From assembly GCF_005048155.1 (NCBI RefSeq), contig NZ_SUMB01000015.1:1-64000 (forward strand): a DNA stretch of 64,000 nucleotides. Reading direction: 5' to 3'. The notes under the pieces are model-generated. The model was not told where the DNA came from. It made no database searches and worked only from the letters and a program-made list of their open reading frames with translations. Source of the DNA: Streptomyces piniterrae (lineage in GTDB: Bacteria; Actinomycetota; Actinomycetes; Streptomycetales; Streptomycetaceae). Positions 33,860-43,691 of the stretch are shown piece after piece; position 1 is the stretch's first letter, and each line of letters opens with the position of its first letter. The position numbers and the translations under genes are program-made.

Positions 33860-34604
33860 GCGGGTTTGACCTCCAGAAAATGAATGGGCCCCGGCTGCGG
33901 ACCGGGATCGCCATTCCTTGGTAACCCGGCTTCGCCATCCCGCCAAGGGGCCTTTCTACTACCCGCGCCCGTATTAACCGCCGGCGAATTGACCCCGCCG
34001 CGGCCCCCGCGACCACCCACCACGAACCACCTGAACCGGGGCATACCGGTGCAGTTCGGACGCCCGCCGTACCCCCATTGAACTGGCCATTTACCCATAT
34101 ACGCCGAGGCCGGCCGGCGGTCCGCCGCGCCCCCTCGGCACGCCCCCCGCACCCGGCCGCCGAAGGCCCCGGATCCCCGCGCCGCAGTTCCCCTATTTCT
34201 TTTAGTAGGGCCAAAATCGGGTGTGCGGCACGTCACGGCTATGCGAGATCAAATGGCTTTCCGCGGGCCATTTACGCGCCCACGGGGGACCAAAGACCCT
34301 GTGACGCGGGTTACTCAAACCCTTGTGACGTGGATTACCGAAGGCTTTGTGACGTGGATTACCGGGCCGTTGTGACGTGGATTACCGAGCTCTTGTGACC
34401 TGGGTTACCAAGCCTTTGTGAGGTGGATTACCCAAAGGCCGAGAAATGTCCGAATTGCCAGTAAATGGGCGCTCGCCGTCCTGCGTCTGCCCTCCCCGTG
34501 GCTCCTGCGGCCGCAGGGGGATCCCCCCTCCCGCCCCCTCGCCTAGGCTGAGTGCCTGTCCCGCCGCCAACCGCCTTGGCCTGAAACGCAGTTACGGGGA
34601 ACGC
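33860..34604. other. Long divergent intergenic region (M23 peptidase / NACHT gene)
   Basis: A 745-bp region, less GC-rich in places, has no supported gene. It contains GGGTTACCAAGG on the minus strand near 33920, an AT-richer spot at 34195-34215, the repeat array 34301-34431, and a pair of adjacent perfect palindromes (CTGCGGCCGCAG 34505-34516; GGGGGATCCCCC 34516-34527). TAGGCT at 34544-34549 could be a -10 box for the NACHT gene but no matching -35 is seen. Confidence 0.5.
34301..34431 (+). repeat. Six phased 23-24 bp direct repeats (GTGACGTGGATTACC)
   Basis: The core GTGACnnGGnTTACC begins at 34301, 34325, 34349, 34372, 34395 and 34418 (periods 24, 24, 23, 23, 23). Each unit holds two half-site-like words, GTGAC and (A/G)TTACC, 9 bp apart. 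Units 2-4 are identical over 15 bp. The unit spacing is close to two turns of DNA. Confidence 0.92.
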
Positions 34605-37250
34605 ATGGATCCCACGATCATCGCCGCCCGCCTCACGCCGTATGCCCTCGATCCGCTGATCCGCACGCTGTTCGACACCGAAGGACCGGGCGCCGCCCTC
34701 GTCGACCGGCCCGTACACCTCTCCCACCTGGTCTCCTTCACCGGCGAGAAACCCGGCCTCACCGAGCGGGACCTGCACACTCTCGCCGCGGCTCTCGTCG
34801 AGCGCGCCTTGCGCGACGGGGACGCCGACGAGGACGGCGGCGAGCGGCCGATAGGCGCCGACGAGGACCGGGCCGTCACCGAGGCGCTCGCCCGTACGCT
34901 GCGGGCGCTCGGCGAGATCGAGATGGACGATGTGCAGGCCGCCCGGCTGCTGCCGGCCGAATTCGCCCGGCGGCTGCGCGCGACCGTACCCGGCGTCACC
35001 GAGCGGCTGACCGCCGACGGAACCCGCCTCTACGCGCTGCTGCTGGACGCCGCCGCCCTGCAGATCCTGCACTTCTTCACCCGGCGCTCACCGTTTGTCG
35101 CCCGCACCCTCGTCGAGCAGACCCGCACCCTGAGCGAGCTGGTCCACGGCCAGGGGGCGCTCGGCGCCGGGCCGCCGTCCCCCAGCACCGAGGACACCGC
35201 CACCGAGGACGCCGCCTTCGAGGAGCGCTACGCCCACGACACCGCCGTCCTCCACAACCACCTGACGATCTTCGGCATCGACCTCACCCACTCCCCCGAC
35301 AGCTGGCCGCTGGACGCCGCCTATCTGGGGCTGCAGTGCGAGCCCGGCCCGCTCGACTCCGAGGGGACCAGGGCCGACGCGGACGGTGCCGCGGACCAGG
35401 GGGAACCGCCGGTCCCGGCGGAGCAGGCGCTGTCCGGCCGCAGCCAGGTCCTGGTGCGCGGCGTCGCGGGCTCCGGCAAGACGACCCTGCTCCAGTGGCT
35501 GGCCGTGGCCACCGCCCGCGACGAGCTGCCCGACGCGCTGGGCGCGCTGCGCGGCCGGGTGCCGTTCCTGCTCCCCGTACGCCGCTTCGCCCGCGACGGC
35601 GTCCCCTCCCCGGAGTCCTTCCTGACCGCCGCCGGCTACCGCGACGCCGCGTCCCAGCCGGCCGGCTGGACCGAACGCGTCCTCGGCTCGGGCCGCGCCC
35701 TGCTGCTGATCGACGGCATCGACGAGACCCCCGAGAGCGACCGCGAAGAACTCCGCCGCAGGCTCCGCGACTGGACCGCCCGCTACCCCGGCAACGTCTG
35801 GGTCGTCACCTCCCGGCCCTCGGCCGTCCGCGGCAACTGGCTCACCGGCGAGGGCTTCACCGAACTGTCCCTGGCGCCGATGAGCCGCGAGGACGTCGCC
35901 GCGTTCATCCAGCGCTGGCACCGGGCCGCCGCCCAGCAGAGCCCCGCCGACCTGGACCGCCTCGGCGACTACGAGCACACCCTGCTCAACGCGGTCCGCA
36001 TCACCCGCGACCTGGGGCGGCTGGCCACCAATCCGCTGATGCGCGGCCTGCTGTGCGCCCTGCACCGCGATCGGCGCGGCTACCTGCCCAACGGGCGCAA
36101 GGAGCTCTACGACGCCGCGCTGTCCATGCTGCTGGAGCGCCGCGACCGGGAGCGGGCGATGGTCGCCACCGACGGCGTCGATCTGCCCCGCCAGCCCAAG
36201 ATCCAGCTGCTGCAGAAGCTCGCCCACTGGATGCTGGTCAACGGCCGCTCCGAGATGGATCAGGACGTCGCGATCGAAACGCTCGCCGAGCATCTGCCGG
36301 CCATCCCGGACGCGGCCCGTCAGGGCGGCCCCGAGGACGTCTACCGGCACCTGCTCAACCGGACCGGGCTGCTGCGCGAGCCCACCCCCGGCACCGTCGA
36401 CTTCGTGCACCGCACCTTCCAGGACTATCTCTCCGCCCGCGCCATGGTCCAGCGGCACGAATTCGGTCCGCTCCTCGACCACGCCCACCACGACGACTGG
36501 GAGGACGTCATACGGATGGCTGTGGCCCTGGCCCGGCCCGACGAGTGCGCGGCCCTCCTGGACGGCCTGCTCGCCCCGCACGCGGGCGTACGGGCCGCCG
36601 AGGCCCGGCACCGCAAGCTGCTCGCGGCCGCCTGCCTGGAACACGCCACCGAGCTGGACCCCGCGGTCCGCGCCCGCGTCCAGCGCTTCACCCGCGACAT
36701 GGTGCGCCCCAGCACCCCGTCCGCGGCCCGCACCCTGGGCTGGATAGGGCCGATCGTGCTGGAGATGCTGCCCGACCCCACCGATGTGCCCGACGACGAG
36801 GCGTACCTCCTCGCCATCACCGCCACCTCCATCGCCGACGACATGGCCATCGACTATCTGACGAGCCTGCGAGGCCGCGCGCACCACGACATCCGGGCGC
36901 AGCTCGCCGGAGCCTGGCGGCGTTATGACACCGCCCGCTACGCCCGCGAGATCATCGCCCACCTGGAGCCGGCCGAGCTGTATTTCCCGGTCTCCGACCT
37001 GGAGGAGCTGCACGCCCTGCGCCGGCTGGGCGGCCGGCCCCATGTGCAGATCGCCGGGCCGTTCACCCCGGACCAGCTGATCGAGGGCATCGCGCCAGCG
37101 GAGGGGCTGACCCGGCTGTGGCTCGCCTACGACCTGGGCGTCTCCATGGAGTGGCTGTCCGGCTTCCCGCGGCTGGACACGCTCAGGATCGGCCACCGGA
37201 TCCCGCCGGTGACGGGCGTGCCGGACGGTATCCGCGTCGTCCAGCTGTAG
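34605..37250 (+). CDS. NACHT-domain STAND NTPase
   Basis: This 881-residue protein belongs to the NLR-like STAND ATPases. A helical N-terminal domain of about 270 residues (MDPTIIAARLTPYALDPLIRTL...) is followed by the NACHT module: Walker A VAGSGKTT (about 287-294), Walker B ALLLIDGIDE (about 364-374), sensor VVTSRPSAV, and the winged-helix end FVHRTFQDYLSARAM (about 599-613). The C-terminal part is helical, then LRR-like at the very end (TRLWLAYDLG...PRLDTLRIG). Such proteins oligomerise on sensing a trigger; many bacterial ones give phage defence. No separate effector gene is adjacent. ATG 34605 follows GGGGA at 5 bp. Confidence 0.9.
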   Translation: MDPTIIAARLTPYALDPLIRTLFDTEGPGAALVDRPVHLSHLVSFTGEKPGLTERDLHTLAAALVERALRDGDADEDGGERPIGADEDRAVTEALARTLRALGEIEMDDVQAARLLPAEFARRLRATVPGVTERLTADGTRLYALLLDAAALQILHFFTRRSPFVARTLVEQTRTLSELVHGQGALGAGPPSPSTEDTATEDAAFEERYAHDTAVLHNHLTIFGIDLTHSPDSWPLDAAYLGLQCEPGPLDSEGTRADADGAADQGEPPVPAEQALSGRSQVLVRGVAGSGKTTLLQWLAVATARDELPDALGALRGRVPFLLPVRRFARDGVPSPESFLTAAGYRDAASQPAGWTERVLGSGRALLLIDGIDETPESDREELRRRLRDWTARYPGNVWVVTSRPSAVRGNWLTGEGFTELSLAPMSREDVAAFIQRWHRAAAQQSPADLDRLGDYEHTLLNAVRITRDLGRLATNPLMRGLLCALHRDRRGYLPNGRKELYDAALSMLLERRDRERAMVATDGVDLPRQPKIQLLQKLAHWMLVNGRSEMDQDVAIETLAEHLPAIPDAARQGGPEDVYRHLLNRTGLLREPTPGTVDFVHRTFQDYLSARAMVQRHEFGPLLDHAHHDDWEDVIRMAVALARPDECAALLDGLLAPHAGVRAAEARHRKLLAAACLEHATELDPAVRARVQRFTRDMVRPSTPSAARTLGWIGPIVLEMLPDPTDVPDDEAYLLAITATSIADDMAIDYLTSLRGRAHHDIRAQLAGAWRRYDTARYAREIIAHLEPAELYFPVSDLEELHALRRLGGRPHVQIAGPFTPDQLIEGIAPAEGLTRLWLAYDLGVSMEWLSGFPRLDTLRIGHRIPPVTGVPDGIRVVQL

Positions 37251-37287
37251 CGGGGCCCGGCCCGGGGCCCGTGGGCGGTCGTGACAT

Positions 37288-37330
37288 GGAACTGCCCCGG
37301 AACCGTACGAAGCGGTTCCGGGGCAGTTCC
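37288..37330. terminator. Bidirectional terminator between NACHT gene and clpC
   Basis: A perfect 18-bp stem pairs GGAACTGCCCCGGAACCG (37288-37305) with CGGTTCCGGGGCAGTTCC (37313-37330) across a 7-base loop. It separates the two convergent genes. Confidence 0.9.
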
Positions 37331-37355
37331 GGTGCCTGATGAGGCGGGTGCTGCG

Positions 37356-39881
<2,526 letters not shown>

Positions 39882-40379
39882 CGTTAATCGCTCCTCAGAG
39901 CGGTCAGAAAGATCGGGGACGATCCCCTCCCTGTCCTTCCGCATGCTAGTCCCGCAGGGCGGGACAGCTCATTCCAACTGCCGACACCCGTCCGGATCAC
40001 CCCCGCGCTGGCGGGGAAAGTTACTGCCGAACAGCTGACATCTGCTCCAACTCGATGGTGCGAGACGATGTTCCCGCAGGCCAGGCATATACGCCCTCCG
40101 CCACTACGCCGATGGCGAACGCGGGCCTTTTCGACACGCCCGTCAGCCGCCCGGCGTCAGCCCGGGCGGCGCGCCATCACGCGCGGTCACACCGCTTTTC
40201 CCACTGAGACTGTCTTACCCGCTGCCACTGACACTCCATGCGGCGCGGGCTTCTTCCATCCGCTACGGGCGAACATCCACACCCCGCCGAATGCATCGGC
40301 ACGCCCCCGCCTTGAGCACACTGAGTGGCATCTGGTCAACCCAGCGTAACTTCGCGGGGGTGCGGAAGTTGCACCGGGC
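39882..40379. other. Divergent intergenic region upstream of clpC
   Basis: A 498-bp region without a supported gene. It carries the clpC promoter region (SigR-like element at 40049-40075) and the palindrome CCCCGC-GCTG-GCGGGG at 40001-40016, within the expected clpC leader. The side toward 40380 has nothing recognisable. Confidence 0.5.
40049..40075 (-). promoter_or_regulatory. SigR-type promoter for clpC
   Basis: On the minus strand, GGGAAC (40070-40075), 18 bp and GTT (40049-40051) match the SigR consensus GGAAT-N18-GTT with one change. clpC has been reported in the S. coelicolor SigR (thiol-oxidative stress) regulon. The start would be near 40040, giving a leader of about 160 bases. Confidence 0.6.
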
Positions 40380-41108
40380 ATGATCCGCGCCCTTCCGCGA
40401 CCCCGTGCACCCCTCTTCGGCGTTCCCGCCGTCCGCCGGTGGTACGAGGACGAGCTGGGCTGGCCGACCACCGGCGGGGAGCCGGTGGAACTGCTCACGG
40501 GGCTGAGTTTCGACGTTCTGGAGATGCCGGCCGACGCGGGGCGCGCGGTTCTGCGGCGGATTCCGTACACCGGTCCGGTGGCGCTGCTGCGGTCCGGACG
40601 CGACGGGAATCGCATGGGTCATCGGCCGAAATTGCTCATGCTCATCGCGGCCGGCGGCGCCGAGGAACTTCCCGGAATCCTGGAATGGCTGGAGTGGGGT
40701 GCGCTGACCCCGGATCTCACCTCGCGGGGAACCGGAGACCGGATGCCCGCACCATCGTTCCCCACCGCGGCGCCGCCTTCGGGCGGGCCGCCGGCAAACC
40801 TGCCGTCATCTCGCGGATTCGGCTCCTGGGAGGCCGCCGGATGGTTGCGACCTCCCGAGCCCGGCCGCGAGATGGAGAATTCCCTGCCCGCCCCGCGGCT
40901 CACGGCGGTAGGGGCGGGAAACGGGGACGGTGGGGGCGCCCCCGATCTCGTGCGACTCGTGAGCACGGCAGCGACGGAATGCCACCGGGCCCGGTTGCTG
41001 CGTGCTCGTAATGCCCAATCGGATCGCGCGTGCGGCGATCAGCCGTTGGCCTTCTCGAATGCCTCGCGAATGTCGGCGGGCACACGGCCACGGTCATTGA
41101 CGCTGTAG
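40380..41108 (+). CDS. Conserved actinobacterial protein of unknown function (between clpC and lsr2)
   Basis: This 242-residue protein has an N-terminal part (VRRWYEDELGWPTTGGEPVELLTGLSFDVLEMP) resembling the N-terminal piece of bifunctional primase-polymerase-like domains seen in short Streptomyces proteins. A GPVALLRSG...LLMLIAAGGAEELPGILEWLEWG segment and a Pro/Gly-rich tail follow. The last 70 bp overlap the end of convergent lsr2, so the tail may be an artefact of a lost stop. It occupies the usual position of a conserved gene between clpC and lsr2. The role is unknown; the primase link is weak. Confidence 0.65.
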   Translation: MIRALPRPRAPLFGVPAVRRWYEDELGWPTTGGEPVELLTGLSFDVLEMPADAGRAVLRRIPYTGPVALLRSGRDGNRMGHRPKLLMLIAAGGAEELPGILEWLEWGALTPDLTSRGTGDRMPAPSFPTAAPPSGGPPANLPSSRGFGSWEAAGWLRPPEPGREMENSLPAPRLTAVGAGNGDGGGAPDLVRLVSTAATECHRARLLRARNAQSDRACGDQPLAFSNASRMSAGTRPRSLTL

Positions 41109-41374
41109 CCGTTCTCCTTGGCCCACGCACGGATCTTCGCGGTGTCCTGGCTGCCGCCCGTGGAAGCCGCACGGGCCTTGCCGCGACCGCCGGAACGGCC
41201 ACCGGTCTTGCGACCGGCCTTCACGAACTCCGCGAGCGACTCACGCAGCTTCGTCGCGTTGTCGTCCGAGAGGTCGATCTCGTAGGACTTGCCGTCAAGG
41301 GCGAACGTCACGGTCTCTTCGGCCTCGCCGCCGTCGAGGTCGTCGACAAGAAGAACCTGAACCTTCTGTGCCAC
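41039..41374 (-). CDS. lsr2: Lsr2 nucleoid-associated protein (xenogeneic silencer)
   Basis: This 111-residue H-NS-like protein coats AT-rich DNA. The N-terminal dimerisation domain begins AQKVQVLLVDDLDGGEAEETVTF. A Gly/Arg/Lys linker (KTGGRSGGRGKARA) leads to the C-terminal DNA-binding domain with the AT-hook-like motif NDRGRVPADIREAF (the RGR tripeptide that enters the minor groove). GTG 41374 has GGGAAA upstream. In Streptomyces, Lsr2 silences specialised-metabolite clusters. A palindrome TTTTCCGGGAAAA at 41422-41434 lies in its promoter region. Confidence 0.96.
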   Translation of the reverse strand: MAQKVQVLLVDDLDGGEAEETVTFALDGKSYEIDLSDDNATKLRESLAEFVKAGRKTGGRSGGRGKARAASTGGSQDTAKIRAWAKENGYSVNDRGRVPADIREAFEKANG

Positions 41375-41430
41375 CGGGTTTCCCTTTCATCGAATGCGGA
41401 TTACGACAGAAAGCAAACCGCTTTTCCGGG

Positions 41431-41456
41431 AAAAACACAAACCCTTGGGTAGGGTT
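41431..41456 (-). terminator. Terminator after the argA-like gene
   Basis: On the minus strand AACCCT-ACCCA-AGGGTT is followed by TGTGTTTTT, a short hairpin with a T-rich tail. It lies 75 bp past the acetyltransferase stop and just upstream of the lsr2 promoter region. Confidence 0.55.
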
Positions 41457-41531
41457 CAGTTGCCCGTCAGCCGGGGAACACTTGCTTCCGTACCCATGAG
41501 ATAGGGGAGCGATTCGGACATAGAACGCTGA

Positions 41532-42050
41532 TCACAGGTGCAGAAGCATGCGGCTGTTACCCAGGGTGTTGGGCTTCACTCGTTCGAGACCGAGGAACTC
41601 GGCAACGCCCTCGTCATAGGAACGCAGGAGCTCGCTGTAGACATCACCGTCTACCGGAGTCTCGCCGATCTCCACGAAGCCGTGCTTGACGAAGAAGTCG
41701 ACTTCGAAGGTGAGACAGAAAATGCGCCGTACTCCGAGCCAGCGCGCGGTACGCAGCAGCTGTTCCAGGACTTGATGGCCGACTCCGGACCCCTTCAGCT
41801 GCGGATCCACCGCGAGAGTGCGCACCTCGGCGAGGTCTTCCCACATGACGTGGAGTGCTCCGCAGCCGACCACCTCGGCGTCTTCGTCCCGTTCGGCGAC
41901 CCAGAACTCCTGGATGTCCTCGTAAAGCGTGACGGTGGCTTTGTCGAGCAGGATGCCGTCGCGTGAGTAGGAGTCGATGAGGCGGCGTACGGCCGGTACA
42001 TCGCTGGTCCTGGCACGACGGACGGTGAGCCCATTTGAATGCGGAGGCAT
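41532..42050 (-). CDS. Amino-acid N-acetyltransferase (short-form NAGS-like, GNAT)
   Basis: This 172-residue GNAT protein matches the short stand-alone N-acetylglutamate synthases of actinobacteria, which start arginine synthesis. It has VRRARTSDVPAVRRLIDSYSRDGILLDKATVTLYEDIQEFWVAE, VVGCGALHVMWEDLAEVRTLAVDP, the acetyl-CoA loop LKGSGVGHQVLEQLL, and FCLTFEVDFFVKHGFVEIG. The amino-acid-kinase domain of classical ArgA is absent, as expected for this form. It is followed by a terminator and preceded 9 bp upstream by the BlaI-type gene, so the two may be co-transcribed. Confidence 0.85.
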   Translation of the reverse strand: MPPHSNGLTVRRARTSDVPAVRRLIDSYSRDGILLDKATVTLYEDIQEFWVAERDEDAEVVGCGALHVMWEDLAEVRTLAVDPQLKGSGVGHQVLEQLLRTARWLGVRRIFCLTFEVDFFVKHGFVEIGETPVDGDVYSELLRSYDEGVAEFLGLERVKPNTLGNSRMLLHL

Positions 42051-42059
42051 GCCCGGACG

Positions 42060-42545
42060 CTATCGCCCCTTGCCGGCGGTGCCCGATCCGGGTTCTTCCC
42101 CATCGGGCGATGTGCCTTCCGGTTCCGCTTCCGGTGCGGGTTCCCGTTCACTGACTTCCGCGGGATCGTCCGCTTCCGGCCGTTCATCGATCTGAACCAT
42201 CCGTACGGCATCCCGGAGAGCTTGTCGTTGTTCCGGCGACATCATGCCGAAGAAGGCCACAAGAGCGGCGGCGGGGTTGTCACTGGCGGACCATGCTTCG
42301 TTCATCAGTGCGGCCGAGTAGGCGGCGCGAGTGGAGACCGCCTCATATCGATAGGCGCGGCCTTCTGCTTCGCGGCGGACCCAGCCCTTCTGATGCAGGT
42401 TGTCCAATACGGTCATCACCGTCGTGTAGGCGATCGACCGTTCCTTCTGCAGATCTTCCAGGACTTCTCGAACGGTGACCGGGCGGTTCCACTCCCAGAC
42501 CCGCGTCATCACCGCGTCTTCCAGATCACCCAAGGCTCTCGGCAC
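42060..42545 (-). CDS. BlaI/MecI/CopY family transcriptional repressor
   Basis: This 161-residue repressor has a winged helix at about residues 5-75 (LGDLEDAVMTRVWEWNRPVTVREVLEDLQKERSIAYTTVMTVLDNLHQKGWVRREAEGRAYRYEA), the signature of this family. The C-terminal tail is acidic and Pro-rich. The partner M56 sensor protease found with classical BlaI is not adjacent. GTG 42545 is chosen because the domain starts immediately. The inverted repeat CACTA-N7-TAGTG overlaps the start, suggesting autorepression and a leaderless mRNA (TATTGT lies where a -10 would be). Confidence 0.9.
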   Translation of the reverse strand: MPRALGDLEDAVMTRVWEWNRPVTVREVLEDLQKERSIAYTTVMTVLDNLHQKGWVRREAEGRAYRYEAVSTRAAYSAALMNEAWSASDNPAAALVAFFGMMSPEQRQALRDAVRMVQIDERPEADDPAEVSEREPAPEAEPEGTSPDGEEPGSGTAGKGR

Positions 42546-42561
42546 ACTAAGAACAATAGTG
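42545..42561 (-). promoter_or_regulatory. Candidate BlaI-type operator at the repressor start codon
   Basis: CACTA-N7-TAGTG (42545-42549 and 42557-42561) is a perfect 5-bp inverted repeat, similar to the TACTA/TAGTA half-sites bound by BlaI-like proteins. It overlaps the GTG start and the likely -10 box (TATTGT, minus strand). Confidence 0.5.
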
Positions 42562-42603
42562 GGAGATGTCGCGAATGCCCGTTGATCTCGATGCGTTTGC
42601 GCC

Positions 42604-42646
42604 GGAAAAAGGTGTACGACCCGAGGCGAGCAATCCCGGGTCGTAC
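42604..42646 (-). terminator. Terminator after the 59-residue membrane protein gene
   Basis: GTACGACCCG (42614-42623) and CGGGTCGTAC (42637-42646) form a perfect 10-bp stem. On the minus strand the hairpin is followed by ACCTTTTTCC, a T-run as in intrinsic terminators. Confidence 0.75.
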
Positions 42647-42699
42647 GGTGCGCACATGCCGCGTGAATAAACGGCGGGCCGATCAGGCCGATGAGCCGG

Positions 42700-42879
42700 T
42701 CAGACTCCGTGTGCCTTGGGTTCCTGACCGACGGACTCGGCACGGCCGAGTGCGGCGTCCACGGCGGCGTCTTCCTTGGATTTGTTCTGGCCGCCCTGAC
42801 TCTTGACGATCGTCACGATCAGGGCGGTGAACGCCACGGCCATCACTACGGGCGGAAGCAGCGCTGCGACGTAATCCAT
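42700..42879 (-). CDS. Small single-pass membrane protein (59 residues)
   Basis: This short gene has an excellent ribosome-binding site (AAAGGAGG, 9 bp before ATG 42879). The product MDYVAALLPPVVMAVAFTAL... has one membrane helix at about residues 5-25, then a charged tail (KSQGGQNKSKEDAAVDAALGR...). It ends 54 bp before a clear terminator. Such tiny membrane proteins are common in Streptomyces next to lsr2/argA but have no assigned role. I read this gene directly from the sequence; it is too short for usual gene-length cut-offs. Confidence 0.8.
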   Translation of the reverse strand: MDYVAALLPPVVMAVAFTALIVTIVKSQGGQNKSKEDAAVDAALGRAESVGQEPKAHGV

Positions 42880-42942
42880 GGCCGGTGGCCTCCTTTAAAG
42901 GGCGTAAGCCTCAGAGCGTACGCAGTCAGGGTACGCAGCGTT

Positions 42943-43584
42943 TCAGGCGGTGCGGCTCTCGGGGGGCGGCGCGGGTTTGCGGCGGGGCGGGAACACCTCG
43001 CCGGGTGTGGGGACGGGGCGGTGCGGCCGCGGGGATTTCGGCTGGGTTTTCGGCTCGGGGCGCGGGGCCGGCTGCGGTTCGTCCTCCCGTTCGCGCTCGC
43101 GCTCCGGTTCGTGCGCCGAGCGGCCGCCGGGCAGCGCGTGCAGCCGGGTGCGCGCCGAGCGCTCGGAGAGCTGCTCGCAGCGGCGGAGCAGGGCGGTGCG
43201 GCGGTCCCCCGCCGCCGCTCCGGCGCGCGGTGCGCCGAGTGTGCGCAGGGCGGTGAGGTCGGCGGGGGCGGGGACGTAGCCGGCCCGCAGGGCCTCCTGG
43301 AGCCGCGCCAGGTAGCCGGGGGCCGAGCCGGGCAGGGCGTCGCGGTAGCGGGCGAGGTCGGCGAGCAGGAAGGCGCGCAGCCGGCCGCCTTCGCGGACCG
43401 CCTCGTCCACCGCCTCGGCCAGCCGGAGATAGTCCTGGTTGCCGGCCGGCCCGTGCGGGTCGGGGCGGCCCAGGGGGGCGGGGTGGGACGTCGACTGCAA
43501 GGCATGGGCGAGGGCGCGACGGAGGACACGCAACTCTTCGGCGCCGAACGCCATGCCGCCGCGGGATCCGTATGGCATAGGCAT
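42943..43584 (-). CDS. Conserved hypothetical protein, helical with Pro/Arg-rich tail
   Basis: This 213-residue soluble protein has an N-terminal helical region (about 14-140, GAEELRVLRRALAHALQS...YLRLAEAVDEAVREGGRLRAFLLADLARYRDALPG) and a highly charged Glu/Arg then Pro-rich tail. The pattern of helices matches a family seen in many Streptomyces between the argA-like gene and coaX, but with no known function. ATG 43584 lacks a spaced ribosome-binding site; TAAAGT lies 6 bp before it, so a leaderless mRNA is possible. An internal ATG (MAFGAEEL, 10 codons in) is the alternative. Confidence 0.7.
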   Translation of the reverse strand: MPMPYGSRGGMAFGAEELRVLRRALAHALQSTSHPAPLGRPDPHGPAGNQDYLRLAEAVDEAVREGGRLRAFLLADLARYRDALPGSAPGYLARLQEALRAGYVPAPADLTALRTLGAPRAGAAAGDRRTALLRRCEQLSERSARTRLHALPGGRSAHEPEREREREDEPQPAPRPEPKTQPKSPRPHRPVPTPGEVFPPRRKPAPPPESRTA

Positions 43585-43691
43585 GCCGCGACTTTACGAC
43601 CAATTCAGACAAAAGCCACTTAATTGGTGTTCAGCGGCGCGTGCGGAGCGGTGGTGCGGTCACCGGCCGCACCACCCCGCCCGCCCGCCGC

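Noticed and set aside
33880..33960. Possible c-di-AMP (ydaO-type) riboswitch before the M23 peptidase gene
   Set aside because: GAAGCCGGGTTACCAAGG on the minus strand recalls part of the motif, and such hydrolases are often controlled this way. The other conserved blocks (GGGGTGAATC, CCGAACCCGTCAGC) are absent, so I do not call it.
34301..34431. CRISPR array
   Set aside because: Repeats are 15-bp cores at 23-24 bp with no unique 30-bp spacers and no cas genes nearby.
34505..34527. Adjacent perfect palindromes CTGCGGCCGCAG and GGGGGATCCCCC as a regulatory switch
   Set aside because: Noted as palindromes, but GC-rich palindromes of this size are common here and no positional logic supports a function.
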